The notes beneath the pieces were generated by a model. It was not told where the DNA came from and did not search any database. It saw only the letters and a list, made by a program, of their open reading frames with translations. Shown here one piece after another: positions 1 through 7,888 of a DNA stretch of 24,893 nucleotides. The stretch lies in IMG/VR virus record IMGVR_UViG_3300020187_000203, positions 1 through 24,893 of that record. One strand, 5' to 3'. Position 1 is the stretch's first letter, and the number at the start of each line of letters is the position of its first letter. This DNA is from a virus. The translations under genes and the position numbers were made by a program.

Positions 1-768
1 AAATTTTAAAGCAGATTTTATAGCGTCACTATCTAAAGCAATATATATTTTTTCAACCTTAGATGACACTATTTTTTTCATTAAACTAGATTGAATATTT
101 TTTCCTAACAGCGGGATAGCATTCCTTTTGATGGCTATGGCGTCAAATGGTCCTTCACACAATACCAACGGGCTATTCCAGTTTATAAACATTTCAAATG
201 GCACTATATCACGCGATACTGATGGGTTTTTATATTTACGGAAAGGTTCTTTTTCAAAACTTCTAGCTGTAAAGTAATTTAAAGTACCATTAGCATCGTA
301 TGAAGGGATAATAATCATGTTTTGGTATTCTCCACCTTCACAATATCCCATATTATATTTAATCATATCCTCCATTGTAACATCTCTTTTCTTTAGATAA
401 GCTAAGGCATGGCGAGACATTAGGCTGGTAGGCTTGTCTATAAATCTAGTAAATTCTGGGGGGAGAGATAAATCATGTTTTACTATTGTTTCTTCAACAA
501 AAGATCCCTGGGGTATTAATTTCTTGGCTTCGGCTATTTTATCATATGCCTCTGCTTTTTTAAGTAAATTAGGTATAGTTTTACCTCGAGTATTACATAC
601 CCAACAATGCCAAGGGTTATGACCCTTTTTATTTTCCGTAAAATTAACCTCTAATTTGGGTTTCTGATGTTTACAAAAAGGACAGTGATAAGCATAATTA
701 CCTCTGGATGTGGTTTTTCCTTTTCCTAAAACAGAATCAACTAGAGTTACTAGTAGGTGATTTACCAT
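1..768 (-). CDS. DnaG-type phage DNA primase, N-terminal part (runs off window edge)
   Basis: This frame is open from the ATG at 768 to the window edge, 256 codons with no stop, so the gene is partial at its 3' end. It encodes a DnaG-type primase that makes RNA primers for lagging-strand replication. Residues 29-58 form a zinc finger (C29-x2-C32, H54, C55-x2-C58) of the kind that binds template DNA. A toprim catalytic domain begins near residue 200, with the acidic motif CEGPFDA (E205, D209) and the metal-binding LDSDA (D246, D248); the window ends just after it. I chose the ATG giving MVNHLL, 24 nt after the upstream gene's stop, because the sequence up to the zinc finger reads as typical primase N-terminus. 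It is odd to find a replication gene directly after the tail-fibre genes. A C-terminal helicase or helicase-binding domain cannot be judged. Confidence 0.9.
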   Translation of the reverse strand, partial: MVNHLLVTLVDSVLGKGKTTSRGNYAYHCPFCKHQKPKLEVNFTENKKGHNPWHCWVCNTRGKTIPNLLKKAEAYDKIAEAKKLIPQGSFVEETIVKHDLSLPPEFTRFIDKPTSLMSRHALAYLKKRDVTMEDMIKYNMGYCEGGEYQNMIIIPSYDANGTLNYFTARSFEKEPFRKYKNPSVSRDIVPFEMFINWNSPLVLCEGPFDAIAIKRNAIPLLGKNIQSSLMKKIVSSKVEKIYIALDSDAIKSALKF

Positions 769-792
769 GAGCGTGAATATACGCTGAATAAT

Positions 793-1242
793 TTAAATAT
801 CCAAGTCTTTGGTAAAGAACTTACCTAAAATATTATCATTATAATACTCATCAGGTTTTTCCAATACCTCTAGCTGGAATAGGTATTTAGTTTCTAGGTA
901 TGTAAGGTGTTTTTTATTAAAGCCTATCTCGATAATTTGTTTATGCAAACTCTCCAGCGTAACTTCACCTTCAGCGATTTGGTTTTTTAGATGTTTATTA
1001 GATCCATAATATTTTTTCCAATCACTTTCTTTACTCACAATTTTATGCAATGCTCTTCTCCCCCGACCGCTCTGTTCTGCTAGTTCGGATTTTTTGAGTT
1101 TTGTTTTTTTATTGTGATATAAAACCTTTTTTCCAATATATTTTTTACCCTCGGGGGTAATCACTTTATACACAAACCCAAATGTATTGAGGGGAAATTG
1201 TGATATGTCCGTGATTTCTTTTTCATTATATAACCAATTCAT
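793..1242 (-). CDS. GIY-YIG-type endonuclease, small phage family
   Basis: This 149-residue protein resembles GIY-YIG nucleases. The two signature strands are visible as GFVYKV (residues 22-27, a variant of GIY) and KKYIGKK (33-39). Basic residues (R60-R63), a W75/YYG (78-80) segment, a candidate metal-binding glutamate in LETKY (E117) and an asparagine in YYNDN (N135) follow in the order expected for the fold. GIY-YIG enzymes make single-strand cuts through a conserved Tyr/Arg/Glu centre; in phages they are often freestanding homing endonucleases, but similar small proteins may have other DNA-processing roles. It lies between the fibre gene (9-nt gap) and the primase (24 nt after the stop). 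No extra DNA-binding repeats such as NUMOD are seen, so the homing role is unproven. Confidence 0.68.
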   Translation of the reverse strand: MNWLYNEKEITDISQFPLNTFGFVYKVITPEGKKYIGKKVLYHNKKTKLKKSELAEQSGRGRRALHKIVSKESDWKKYYGSNKHLKNQIAEGEVTLESLHKQIIEIGFNKKHLTYLETKYLFQLEVLEKPDEYYNDNILGKFFTKDLDI

Positions 1243-1251
1243 TATTAATTT

Positions 1252-3243
1252 TTAAGGATTAACTTGCTGTGCTGTTAAAGGTACTAAACCATTATTAGCA
1301 CTACTTCCGGATTCCCAATACATTACTTGGAATACTGATGTAGTATCTGCATTTGAGAACATTTGAACCCCTTCATTATTATAAAAACTACTTGAGTTAT
1401 GTCCTACGTTATAGAAATATCCATAAAAAGTTCTTGAACTTCCTGCTATTAATTCTACTTCTAAAATAGCATTATCTCCTACATCTAAGGTACTATCTGC
1501 TCTTAAAATAAAAGGTGTAGTTGTATCATCGCTAAGATTTTGTACTGCTATACGATTATATCCTCTAGGAATTGTATATTCATACCAATCAGCATTAATA
1601 TCAAATGTAGTTGCATTTTCACTTCTAACATAAGCTGTGGCATTATTAACTGTTACTGTATCATAAGCTACTGTAATAAATCCAACCCCCTCAGAAACAC
1701 TTAAACCACTAAATGTGCGATCGGCTCCATTTTGTCCAACAAGTCTAATTGATCCACTATTAGCAAGTTGTTGAGTAAACAAATAATAATAATCCCCTGC
1801 TCCTCCTGCACTTCCCGTATTTATAAAAAGTTGACCTGGTGCTGTAGGAGTTGTACCATCGAATCCAATAGCATCTGCTCCAGGATTTCCTGATGAGATT
1901 GTAGTATCAATAGTATATCCTGAGACACTTTCATCAATACTATAAACAAGATTAGGTTGAACTACTCTAATATAATTATTATCTCCATTTCCACCTGTAG
2001 AAGTACTCCCTCCAGCAGTTGAGTTATCTATACTTCCTGCAATTCCCTGACAAGTTATTGTAGCAGCTTCTCCTGAAGTTACTGTAGGGGCACTCGTAGC
2101 AAATACTGTAGCAGAATAAGTAGAAGTACCTACGGGTGAAGCTTCTCCATTAGGACATCCAATTTCAGCATCCCACGCCGTGTTATTCATTGGAGCATAT
2201 ACTTTAAAATCACCATATTCCACAGTAGAAAGATTTTTATCAAAAGTAATAGTAGTAGTTCCTGGGGAAGTTACTGTAGGATACCCATCACTCTCAGTAC
2301 CTGGGATTGATGTATTTGGGTAAGCAAGGTTAGTAATGGGATCTATAAGACCATCTAATGCCGTAGTAAATGATGATCTGTTACCTCCCCCAATATTATA
2401 TGAAGAAGCTCCTCTATATCCACTATCCGCAGCTATACTTCCATTATATTCAACTATAAATCTATCAGGTACAGAATAAGCAACTCCTATTATAGCAACA
2501 TTACCTGTTGAAGTTCCAAAATTAATAGGTTGTTGGATAGGGTATCCAACTCCACCCGAATATCCCGCACTATTTCCACAATCAATAGGGGGTAATACAA
2601 TTAAATTTTGTGTACCACCATCACAGTCACAGCTATCATATGTTATAGTAGATTGACCTGAAGTACTAGGGGTTATAGAATATTGATAACAAGTTAAACC
2701 ACTTGTACCTGATGAACCTGAAGAACCTGAAGTACCTGAAACACCAGATGAACCTGATGTTCCTGAAGAACCTGCTATAGATATTCCTGAAGTACCAGAT
2801 GAACCTGAAGAACCTGAAGAACCTGAAGTACCTGATGATCCTGAGGTACCTGATGTGCCTGATGATCCGCTTGTACCTGATGATCCTGATGTACCTGAAC
2901 TACCTGAAGTACCGCTTGATCCTGATGTACCTGAAGATCCTGATGAACCTGAAGTACCTGATGAACCTGATGTACCACTTGAACCTGAGGTACCTAGAGT
3001 GGTTGATTGTGTTTTAACAATATCTCCATCTAAAACTAAAACATCAGTTTGACCTGTAGTAGTACTTAATCCCTGGAAGATTACACTTCCAGATGTTGTA
3101 AGGCTTCCACTAATTGAAATATCATAGTCTTGGGCAGCTGTAAAGGCATCTACAGATTGAGATACATGCCATGATTGTATCTTAAAATTTTGAACTACCT
3201 CATCAGTAGCAGGAATAAATATTTTTTTTAGTTGTTTAGCCAT
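1252..3243 (-). CDS. Collagen-like tail fibre protein A (663 aa)
   Basis: This is a large virion fibre or adhesin. Residues 1-60 form an N-terminal head with the motifs DEVVQ, SWHVSQSVDA and YDISISGSL, shared with the next gene upstream (about 41 of the first 53 residues identical) and probably used for attachment to the virion. Residues 84-182 are a Gly-X-Y repeat made almost only of GSS and GTS triplets, interrupted once by ISIA; such regions form collagen-like triple helices, here with almost no proline. Residues 183-663 are a large beta-rich, Ser/Thr/Gly-rich region, starting with a cysteine-containing patch (CYQYS, CDCDGG), which likely holds the receptor-binding part. The last 30 residues (MYWESGSSANNGLVPL) resemble the end of the paralogue. 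No enzyme motif is visible. The start gives MAKQLKKIF, matching the paralogue. The exact role (short or long fibre) is inferred. Confidence 0.78.
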   Translation of the reverse strand: MAKQLKKIFIPATDEVVQNFKIQSWHVSQSVDAFTAAQDYDISISGSLTTSGSVIFQGLSTTTGQTDVLVLDGDIVKTQSTTLGTSGSSGTSGSSGTSGSSGSSGTSGSSGTSGSSGTSGSSGTSGSSGTSGTSGSSGTSGSSGSSGSSGTSGISIAGSSGTSGSSGVSGTSGSSGSSGTSGLTCYQYSITPSTSGQSTITYDSCDCDGGTQNLIVLPPIDCGNSAGYSGGVGYPIQQPINFGTSTGNVAIIGVAYSVPDRFIVEYNGSIAADSGYRGASSYNIGGGNRSSFTTALDGLIDPITNLAYPNTSIPGTESDGYPTVTSPGTTTITFDKNLSTVEYGDFKVYAPMNNTAWDAEIGCPNGEASPVGTSTYSATVFATSAPTVTSGEAATITCQGIAGSIDNSTAGGSTSTGGNGDNNYIRVVQPNLVYSIDESVSGYTIDTTISSGNPGADAIGFDGTTPTAPGQLFINTGSAGGAGDYYYLFTQQLANSGSIRLVGQNGADRTFSGLSVSEGVGFITVAYDTVTVNNATAYVRSENATTFDINADWYEYTIPRGYNRIAVQNLSDDTTTPFILRADSTLDVGDNAILEVELIAGSSRTFYGYFYNVGHNSSSFYNNEGVQMFSNADTTSVFQVMYWESGSSANNGLVPLTAQQVNP
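2698..2994 (-). repeat. Gly-Ser-Ser/Gly-Thr-Ser codon repeat (collagen-like), fibre A
   Basis: About 99 codons of Gly-X-Y triplets, mostly GSS and GTS, encoded by near-identical 9- and 18-nt DNA units (glycine mainly GGT/GGA, on the minus strand). The repetition also creates long open frames in antisense and alternate frames, which are not genes. Such DNA can expand or contract by slippage or recombination. Confidence 0.9.
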
Positions 3244-3257
3244 GAGATTATTTAAAA

Positions 3258-5033
3258 TTAACTAAGAGTAGAAGGTTGGAATGAAGTATCATATGCATTT
3301 AAAGGAATTAACCCATATTCACTGCTTGATCTTTCCCAATATTGAAATTTAAAAATTTGGGTTGTGCCATAATTCCCGTTATTAGTAGATATTGAATATA
3401 CTTGGGGGGTACTTGGAGTAACAATTCTTGGTAAAAATTGTCTACGAAGAGTAGCTCCTGAATCACTTGTATTAAATGAAATAAAACTAATAGTAGGACC
3501 AGTGGTTCCGGTTTGTCCCGTATTAGGAAACCATTTTGCTTCTACAATTAATTCATCGCCTGAATTTAAACCTGATCTAAAAGTCTCATCTAACCAAAAT
3601 CCAAATAGGGTTGAACTAACATCATCCGTACTTGAAAGGTTTCCGTATTGAATTGTAGTGTAATAATTTTTAATAGGATATATAGTAGAAGTACTAACAT
3701 TATTTTTAGGTCTGAGTCTAAATACATTAACAGCTGTACCTGCGGTAAAATCAGTACCTCCTTGAGTCGATTGATACTCGAGAGTCATGTCTAAATAATC
3801 TCCTTCAATAGGATCATTTAATAACGAAACACTTTTAATATTATAAGTAGCCCAACTTGATCCTGCCCCTGTAGCAGTATTTCCTATTACAATTTGAGAC
3901 ATTGAAACAGGAGTTACAACATTCATTTCTTGAGTAAAACTTCCTATATTAATTTTAATTCTACTAGTACTTGCTTTAACCCCATTATTAATTACCATTT
4001 CGTTAGCACCAGGAATATCTGTCATAAGAGCATCTATAATAAATTGATACGATCCAGCTCCTGTTAAATCGTCAGCAGTATTACTGTTATAATCAATCCG
4101 ATCAACTTCTACATCTAAATAATTAGAACCTGAATAGTTAGTAGAAACTTGAACTATATTCCCTGCAGTATCTGTTCCTAGATTATAAGTAGGTGTTGAA
4201 GACACAAAATCTCCAGAACTATCATATTTTAGTAATTGAATTTGACCATTATACCCAATTTTCATCTTTTCGCTAGGAACATTAGTAGTATTAGTCCAAA
4301 AAGTTATTGCTGAAGGGGCTATTTTCCATTCCCCACTAGCATATACCCAATTTGCATTATCTGGTTCAAATTGAATTTTAGCATGTTCTATACCTGTAGC
4401 GTCATCAGGCATTTTTCCAACAATATTCCCTAAATTAACTGTGGAAAGTGTAGGAGAAGCAACATCGTTAGTTAATATTAAATTGGATTTTCCTGAGGTT
4501 CCATCATCTGCAGAAGAAATTCTTAATGTTTTATTAACATCATCCCAAGTTAACTCAGAATCTCCTGCTGGATTATCATCACCATCAAAATATAATACTT
4601 GAGTATCTAAACCTGTTACAGCTGTTGCAGATGTGCCTGAAGAACCACTAGTACCTGATGAACCTGAATTTCCTGCAGGACCTACAACTGAAGTACCTGA
4701 AGTACCACTTGAACCCGAAGTACCTGAACTTCCATTTCCTGAAGTGCCACTTGAACCAGAAGTACCTGAAGAACCTGATGCACCTGAGGTGCGTTTTTTT
4801 AATGTACCTGTAGAAGTATCAATAACTACAAAATCAGTAAGGGCAGCATCTGTATTTAACTCTTTAATACTTACTGACCCAGTTACATTTAAACTACCAC
4901 TAATTGAAATATCATAATCTTGGGCAGCTGTAAGAGCATCTACAGATTGAGATACGTGCCATGAATTTACAGTAAAAGCTTGTACTACTTCATCAGTACC
5001 TGCTGCGAATATTTTTTTTAATTTTTTTGCCAT
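3258..5033 (-). CDS. Collagen-like tail fibre protein B (591 aa)
   Basis: This is a paralogue of the fibre gene immediately downstream. It has the same N-terminal head (MAKKLKKIF, SWHVSQSVDA, AAQDYDISISGSL), then a shorter Gly-X-Y region at residues 83-135 built of GSS/GTS with one collagen-like VVGPAGN interruption. A middle part follows (residues 142-235, including VLYFDGDDNPAGDSELTWDD and KSNLILTNDVASPT), which reads like the trimeric fibre-shaft modules found upstream of many phage fibre tips. The C-terminal half is beta-rich and ends in FQYWERSSSEYGLIPLNA, like the end of fibre A. The gene starts 4 nt after the stop of the upstream structural gene. It probably forms a trimeric host-recognition fibre; the receptor is unknown. 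Outside the head and extreme C-terminus the two fibres are clearly divergent, as expected for proteins that bind different receptors. Confidence 0.78.
   Translation of the reverse strand: MAKKLKKIFAAGTDEVVQAFTVNSWHVSQSVDALTAAQDYDISISGSLNVTGSVSIKELNTDAALTDFVVIDTSTGTLKKRTSGASGSSGTSGSSGTSGNGSSGTSGSSGTSGTSVVGPAGNSGSSGTSGSSGTSATAVTGLDTQVLYFDGDDNPAGDSELTWDDVNKTLRISSADDGTSGKSNLILTNDVASPTLSTVNLGNIVGKMPDDATGIEHAKIQFEPDNANWVYASGEWKIAPSAITFWTNTTNVPSEKMKIGYNGQIQLLKYDSSGDFVSSTPTYNLGTDTAGNIVQVSTNYSGSNYLDVEVDRIDYNSNTADDLTGAGSYQFIIDALMTDIPGANEMVINNGVKASTSRIKINIGSFTQEMNVVTPVSMSQIVIGNTATGAGSSWATYNIKSVSLLNDPIEGDYLDMTLEYQSTQGGTDFTAGTAVNVFRLRPKNNVSTSTIYPIKNYYTTIQYGNLSSTDDVSSTLFGFWLDETFRSGLNSGDELIVEAKWFPNTGQTGTTGPTISFISFNTSDSGATLRRQFLPRIVTPSTPQVYSISTNNGNYGTTQIFKFQYWERSSSEYGLIPLNAYDTSFQPSTLS
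4629..4787 (-). repeat. Gly-Ser-Ser/Gly-Thr-Ser codon repeat (collagen-like), fibre B
   Basis: About 53 codons of Gly-X-Y triplets, half the length of the tract in fibre A and interrupted by TSVVGPAGN. The DNA units are the same type as in fibre A, so the two tracts could recombine with each other. Confidence 0.85.
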
Positions 5034-5042
5034 GAGATTATT
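5034..5042 (-). promoter_or_regulatory. Leader shared by the two collagen-like fibre genes
   Basis: Fibre B is preceded by AAATAATCTC then ATG, where AAA TAA is the last codon and stop of the upstream gene. Fibre A has the same 10 bases before its ATG (3244-3253), although its upstream gene ends differently. This is either a relic of the duplication or a conserved translation leader. No Shine-Dalgarno sequence is present. Confidence 0.5.
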
Positions 5043-6138
5043 TATCTATGTTTATAAGTATGGTAGTATCTGTAGTTTGCGAAGTAGGAAGAGGTTGAGA
5101 TAGCTTTCCTATTGCTATTAAATCTTGATTTTCATTATACAACCCCACAGTAGAAACATAAGGACTAAAGTCAGAACCCGTTACAAATCCTTTATATTGG
5201 TTACTTCCTGAAATGAGAATTTCATTTTGTCCAAAATTTTCTAATAAACTAGGATTTAATGAATAATTATATTCATTAGCTCTTATAGTACATTTATATT
5301 GAGTTTCGTATATATCAAATGATGAAGAAAAAGAACAACTAATATTTCTAGTATCCACAAAATTTCTTATCCAAGAAGGATCATTAGTAAAACTCCCAGT
5401 ATCTCCTCCATAAAAATTATTCCCGTAAACATCAGCCCCATAACCACTAACAACTCTACCCGTTAAAATTGCAATTCCTTGTTCATATATAATATTACCA
5501 CAATGTTCATTATCTAATAATAAATTACCTTCACCATCATCCTTTATATCATAATAAGTAGCCCCTGCAGAACCAGACCCAAATCTTATAGTAAAAGATG
5601 AAGGTTGAATATAATTTCCATATAATTTAGAAGGTACTGACAATACTCCTATTGCGGCATTTTTATCTGTTGAAAATCCCCGATCTGGGGTTAGGTTTGA
5701 TTGGGGGAAATTATAAAACCGTCCACGAGAAGTTTTTAATCCCGTTAACCTATCCCCTTCAACATCAACCCCAGGTACTAAACTTGCAGTAGCAGGTGAA
5801 TCCCCTGTAGCAGATGTAGTAAAATTTGAATAATAAAGCTGTTTAATAGAATCATATACTAATTTTTGATACTGAGTAGAAAAATACCCTGTAGTTGGTT
5901 CAGTAATGGTATTAAAAAATCCTTCCTCTGGGGTATTAACAGCTAAAAATCTATCTATATAAGCTTGATTTAAAGTATCTCCCAATATAATTTCTTGCCC
6001 ATATATCCCTGTTCCATAAACTGTTCCCCCATAAGGGGATAAGGATTGTACACTTCTACCAATAAAAGAAAATCCTTTATTAACCCCAAATGGAGTTATA
6101 ATTACATCTTGGTTTGTAAGTGTTTTTAAATAGCTCAT
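5038..6138 (-). CDS. Virion structural protein with shared C-terminal domain (366 aa)
   Basis: I do not recognise this as a named family. It is probably a baseplate- or tail-associated structural protein, judged by its place between fibre and tail genes and by its Tyr/Gly/Ser/Asn-rich composition. The N-terminal part contains VYGTGIYGQ and a segment with many aromatic residues (YFSTQYQKLVYDSIKQLYYS, about residues 106-125). The C-terminal ~80 residues (RANEYNYSLNPS, then FSPYVSTVGLYNENQDLIAIGKLSQPL) match the end of the next gene upstream, so they form a shared module, perhaps for docking or oligomerisation. No transmembrane segment or enzyme motif is visible. The gene begins 3 nt after the stop of its upstream neighbour. 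Confidence 0.65.
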   Translation of the reverse strand: MSYLKTLTNQDVIITPFGVNKGFSFIGRSVQSLSPYGGTVYGTGIYGQEIILGDTLNQAYIDRFLAVNTPEEGFFNTITEPTTGYFSTQYQKLVYDSIKQLYYSNFTTSATGDSPATASLVPGVDVEGDRLTGLKTSRGRFYNFPQSNLTPDRGFSTDKNAAIGVLSVPSKLYGNYIQPSSFTIRFGSGSAGATYYDIKDDGEGNLLLDNEHCGNIIYEQGIAILTGRVVSGYGADVYGNNFYGGDTGSFTNDPSWIRNFVDTRNISCSFSSSFDIYETQYKCTIRANEYNYSLNPSLLENFGQNEILISGSNQYKGFVTGSDFSPYVSTVGLYNENQDLIAIGKLSQPLPTSQTTDTTILINIDK

Positions 6139-6141
6139 TCA

Positions 6142-7194
6142 TTAGAAATCTAGCTTAACTCTAACGAGTGCTTCTTTTGTAAAATCTTTAATAAGAGGTT
6201 TACTTAATTTAGCTACTGCTAGTAATTCATTTTCATCATTATACATTCCTATAGTAGTAATAAATGTCTGAGGTGCATTAATAAAATTATTATAAAGTAC
6301 AGCCCCTGTTGAACCTGAAATAAACGAAGGATTTTCAGAATAATTAAATTGGCTATTTTTTGCTCTTACGAAGACATAATCAGAAGTTATATTTTCTTGA
6401 CTATTTAAAGTAAAATTACCTGAGCTTGATATAGCATTATATAATGTAGCAGGATTATTATCTGTTGTATTAGAGTTATATAAAGTATTTAATCCTACTC
6501 CTCCTCCACTTGATTCTAAATTTAAAGCAGTTGCATTTAAAATTATAGTTCCAATATCTGGGAGGAATAATCCATAAGAACCTGATGCTGTCATGCCATT
6601 AGCAACAGCATCTGAAGGGGTTGCTCCTGTCCCCACAGCTTTTCCTGCTGATCCTGATACTATTTGGAATACTCTTCCTGCTTCATTAAATACAGTAGTT
6701 GAAACATCATTGCTATTATCAGTTAACCGTAAATCAAAGTTTCCCCCTGCACTTGAACTCCTAATTAATAAATCTAAAGTTCCAGGAAAGATACTACCTT
6801 TGTATTTACTTCTTTCTATAGAAAGAGCATAAAAACTTTGAGTAACAGGAGTTACCCCACCAAAAATAAATTGATTATTTTCATCTCCTAAAACAATATT
6901 TTGCCATTGTCCATATACAGTAGAAGTATAGGATTTACCATCAATTCCAGCATCATATAATAAAGATCCAGAACCCGCAGCATCACCAAAAGCAATATTA
7001 AATTGTATTTCTGCCGCTGTTTGAGTAGAACCCGTTTGATATATATTTAAATAATAATTTCCACTTGTTGAAGCTACTTGAACTGAAGAAGTATTAAAGC
7101 TAGTTAATGTAGGGACATTACCAGTCCAAGCACCTGCAGTAACACTATCAGCACTAATTAAAAAGTCGTCAGGAGAAAGTCTAGTAAATGACAT
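6142..7194 (-). CDS. Virion structural protein with shared C-terminal domain (350 aa)
   Basis: This is a Ser/Thr/Gly/Ala-rich, beta-type protein with no recognisable enzyme motif, probably a virion component. The N-terminus reads MSFTRLSPDDFLISADSV. The C-terminal ~80 residues (VRAKNSQFNYSENPS, then FITTIGMYNDENELLAVAKLSKPL) match the C-terminus of the 366-residue protein encoded downstream, so the two genes share a module although their N-terminal parts differ. The end of this motif (KEALVRVKLDF) is beta-strand-like and may form part of a trimer or ring interface; that is inference. The start codon overlaps the stop of the upstream gene as TAATG, indicating coupled translation. Confidence 0.65.
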   Translation of the reverse strand: MSFTRLSPDDFLISADSVTAGAWTGNVPTLTSFNTSSVQVASTSGNYYLNIYQTGSTQTAAEIQFNIAFGDAAGSGSLLYDAGIDGKSYTSTVYGQWQNIVLGDENNQFIFGGVTPVTQSFYALSIERSKYKGSIFPGTLDLLIRSSSAGGNFDLRLTDNSNDVSTTVFNEAGRVFQIVSGSAGKAVGTGATPSDAVANGMTASGSYGLFLPDIGTIILNATALNLESSGGGVGLNTLYNSNTTDNNPATLYNAISSSGNFTLNSQENITSDYVFVRAKNSQFNYSENPSFISGSTGAVLYNNFINAPQTFITTIGMYNDENELLAVAKLSKPLIKDFTKEALVRVKLDF

Positions 7195-7853
7195 TATGCG
7201 TTAGTTTTTGTAATTTTTATTGGGATGGTAATTCTAGCTCCACTATCTCTTCCTACAATTTGTAAAGTAGTATTTAATTCAGTATTTGATCCAAATAAAG
7301 TATTCACTGTAGTAGCTGTCATGTTAATAGTTGTGCCAACAACTGTACTAGAAACATTAGTACCTAACGTTTCTGTTTGGTTTAATGCTACAGCTCCTTC
7401 TGTTTGAATTCCTACACCGTTAAAGGTATTTAATACTCTAACATCTGCTATAGTAGCAGTATAACCATTAGCTTCAAATACTTGGTTATTACCTAAGTAA
7501 TTTAAAGTTTGTGGTGTAATTGCTAATGAAGCACCTTGTTTTAAAGTAACTTGAGAAAAACCTAAATCTAATACAGGCATTTTAGCTGTACCTCTAGGTA
7601 AAGTTACTAATTTATATCTTAAATTTTGAGTAGTTTCAGGAAAAGCCTCTAATAAGGGCATGTTTTCTATAGCTTGACCATAAAAAGCACTTCCTGAAGG
7701 GTGAGTTGGATTATATAAAGTATAATCAATTTCATCATCTGAAAGAGCAAATTGAGTAATTCTAAAAGAACCATCTCCTCTTGCTAAGAGCTCTCTACCT
7801 TTGTTTGTTAAGATAGCATCTACTGTTACTACCGAATTATTTAAATATCCCAT
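7194..7853 (-). CDS. Conserved phage structural protein (219 aa)
   Basis: The N-terminus (MGYLNNSVVTVDAILTNKGR, then ELLARGDGSFRITQFALSDDEIDY) has the look of a conserved virion protein family that I have seen in distant T4-like phages, but I cannot give it a T4 name. The rest is beta-rich, with a Thr/Val/Asn-rich C-terminal half ending in ITIPIKITK. No membrane segment or enzyme motif is present. It sits in the structural cluster, and its start is preceded by two copies of the ATATTTATAA motif, the only doubled case in the window, so it may head a separately expressed transcript. Its role in tail or baseplate is inferred from position. Confidence 0.65.
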   Translation of the reverse strand: MGYLNNSVVTVDAILTNKGRELLARGDGSFRITQFALSDDEIDYTLYNPTHPSGSAFYGQAIENMPLLEAFPETTQNLRYKLVTLPRGTAKMPVLDLGFSQVTLKQGASLAITPQTLNYLGNNQVFEANGYTATIADVRVLNTFNGVGIQTEGAVALNQTETLGTNVSSTVVGTTINMTATTVNTLFGSNTELNTTLQIVGRDSGARITIPIKITKTNA

Positions 7854-7856
7854 TGT

Positions 7857-7880
7857 TTATAAATATGTGGTTATAAATAT
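7857..7880 (-). promoter_or_regulatory. Two copies of ATATTTATAA before a structural gene
   Basis: Coding-strand copies at 7866-7857 and 7880-7871, 14 nt apart, in a 35-nt gap. The nearer copy is 3 nt from the ATG. The motif resembles an inverted T4 late promoter (TATAAATA) and recurs before other genes here. It is a candidate late promoter or initiation element. Confidence 0.45.
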
Positions 7881-7888
7881 TATTATTT

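Noticed and set aside
434-622. Plus-strand open frame opposite the primase gene
   Set aside because: It is antisense to the zinc-finger and downstream part of a clearly conserved primase and has no protein-like motif.
768-795. Readthrough fusion of the GIY-YIG protein with the primase
   Set aside because: The two genes are in the same frame with a single TAA between them, but the primase has its own ATG at 768 with a normal N-terminus; a shared frame occurs by chance in one case of three.
2775-3052. Three long open frames inside the collagen-like repeat (one minus-strand alternate frame, two plus-strand frames)
   Set aside because: They are a by-product of the 9-nt periodic codon repeat of the fibre gene; their proteins are low-complexity repeats with no leader or neighbour support.
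2698-4787. The short repeats considered as a CRISPR array
   Set aside because: The units are contiguous codon repeats in frame with a fibre gene, with no unique spacers and no cas genes.
4633-4917. Plus-strand open frame of 94 codons opposite fibre B
   Set aside because: The Pro/Glu/Val repeat is the reverse complement of GSS/GTS codons; it overlaps a well supported gene on the other strand.
1252-5033. Fibre pair considered as a diversity-generating retroelement target
   Set aside because: No reverse transcriptase gene and no template/variable repeat pair with adenine-specific differences is visible in the window.
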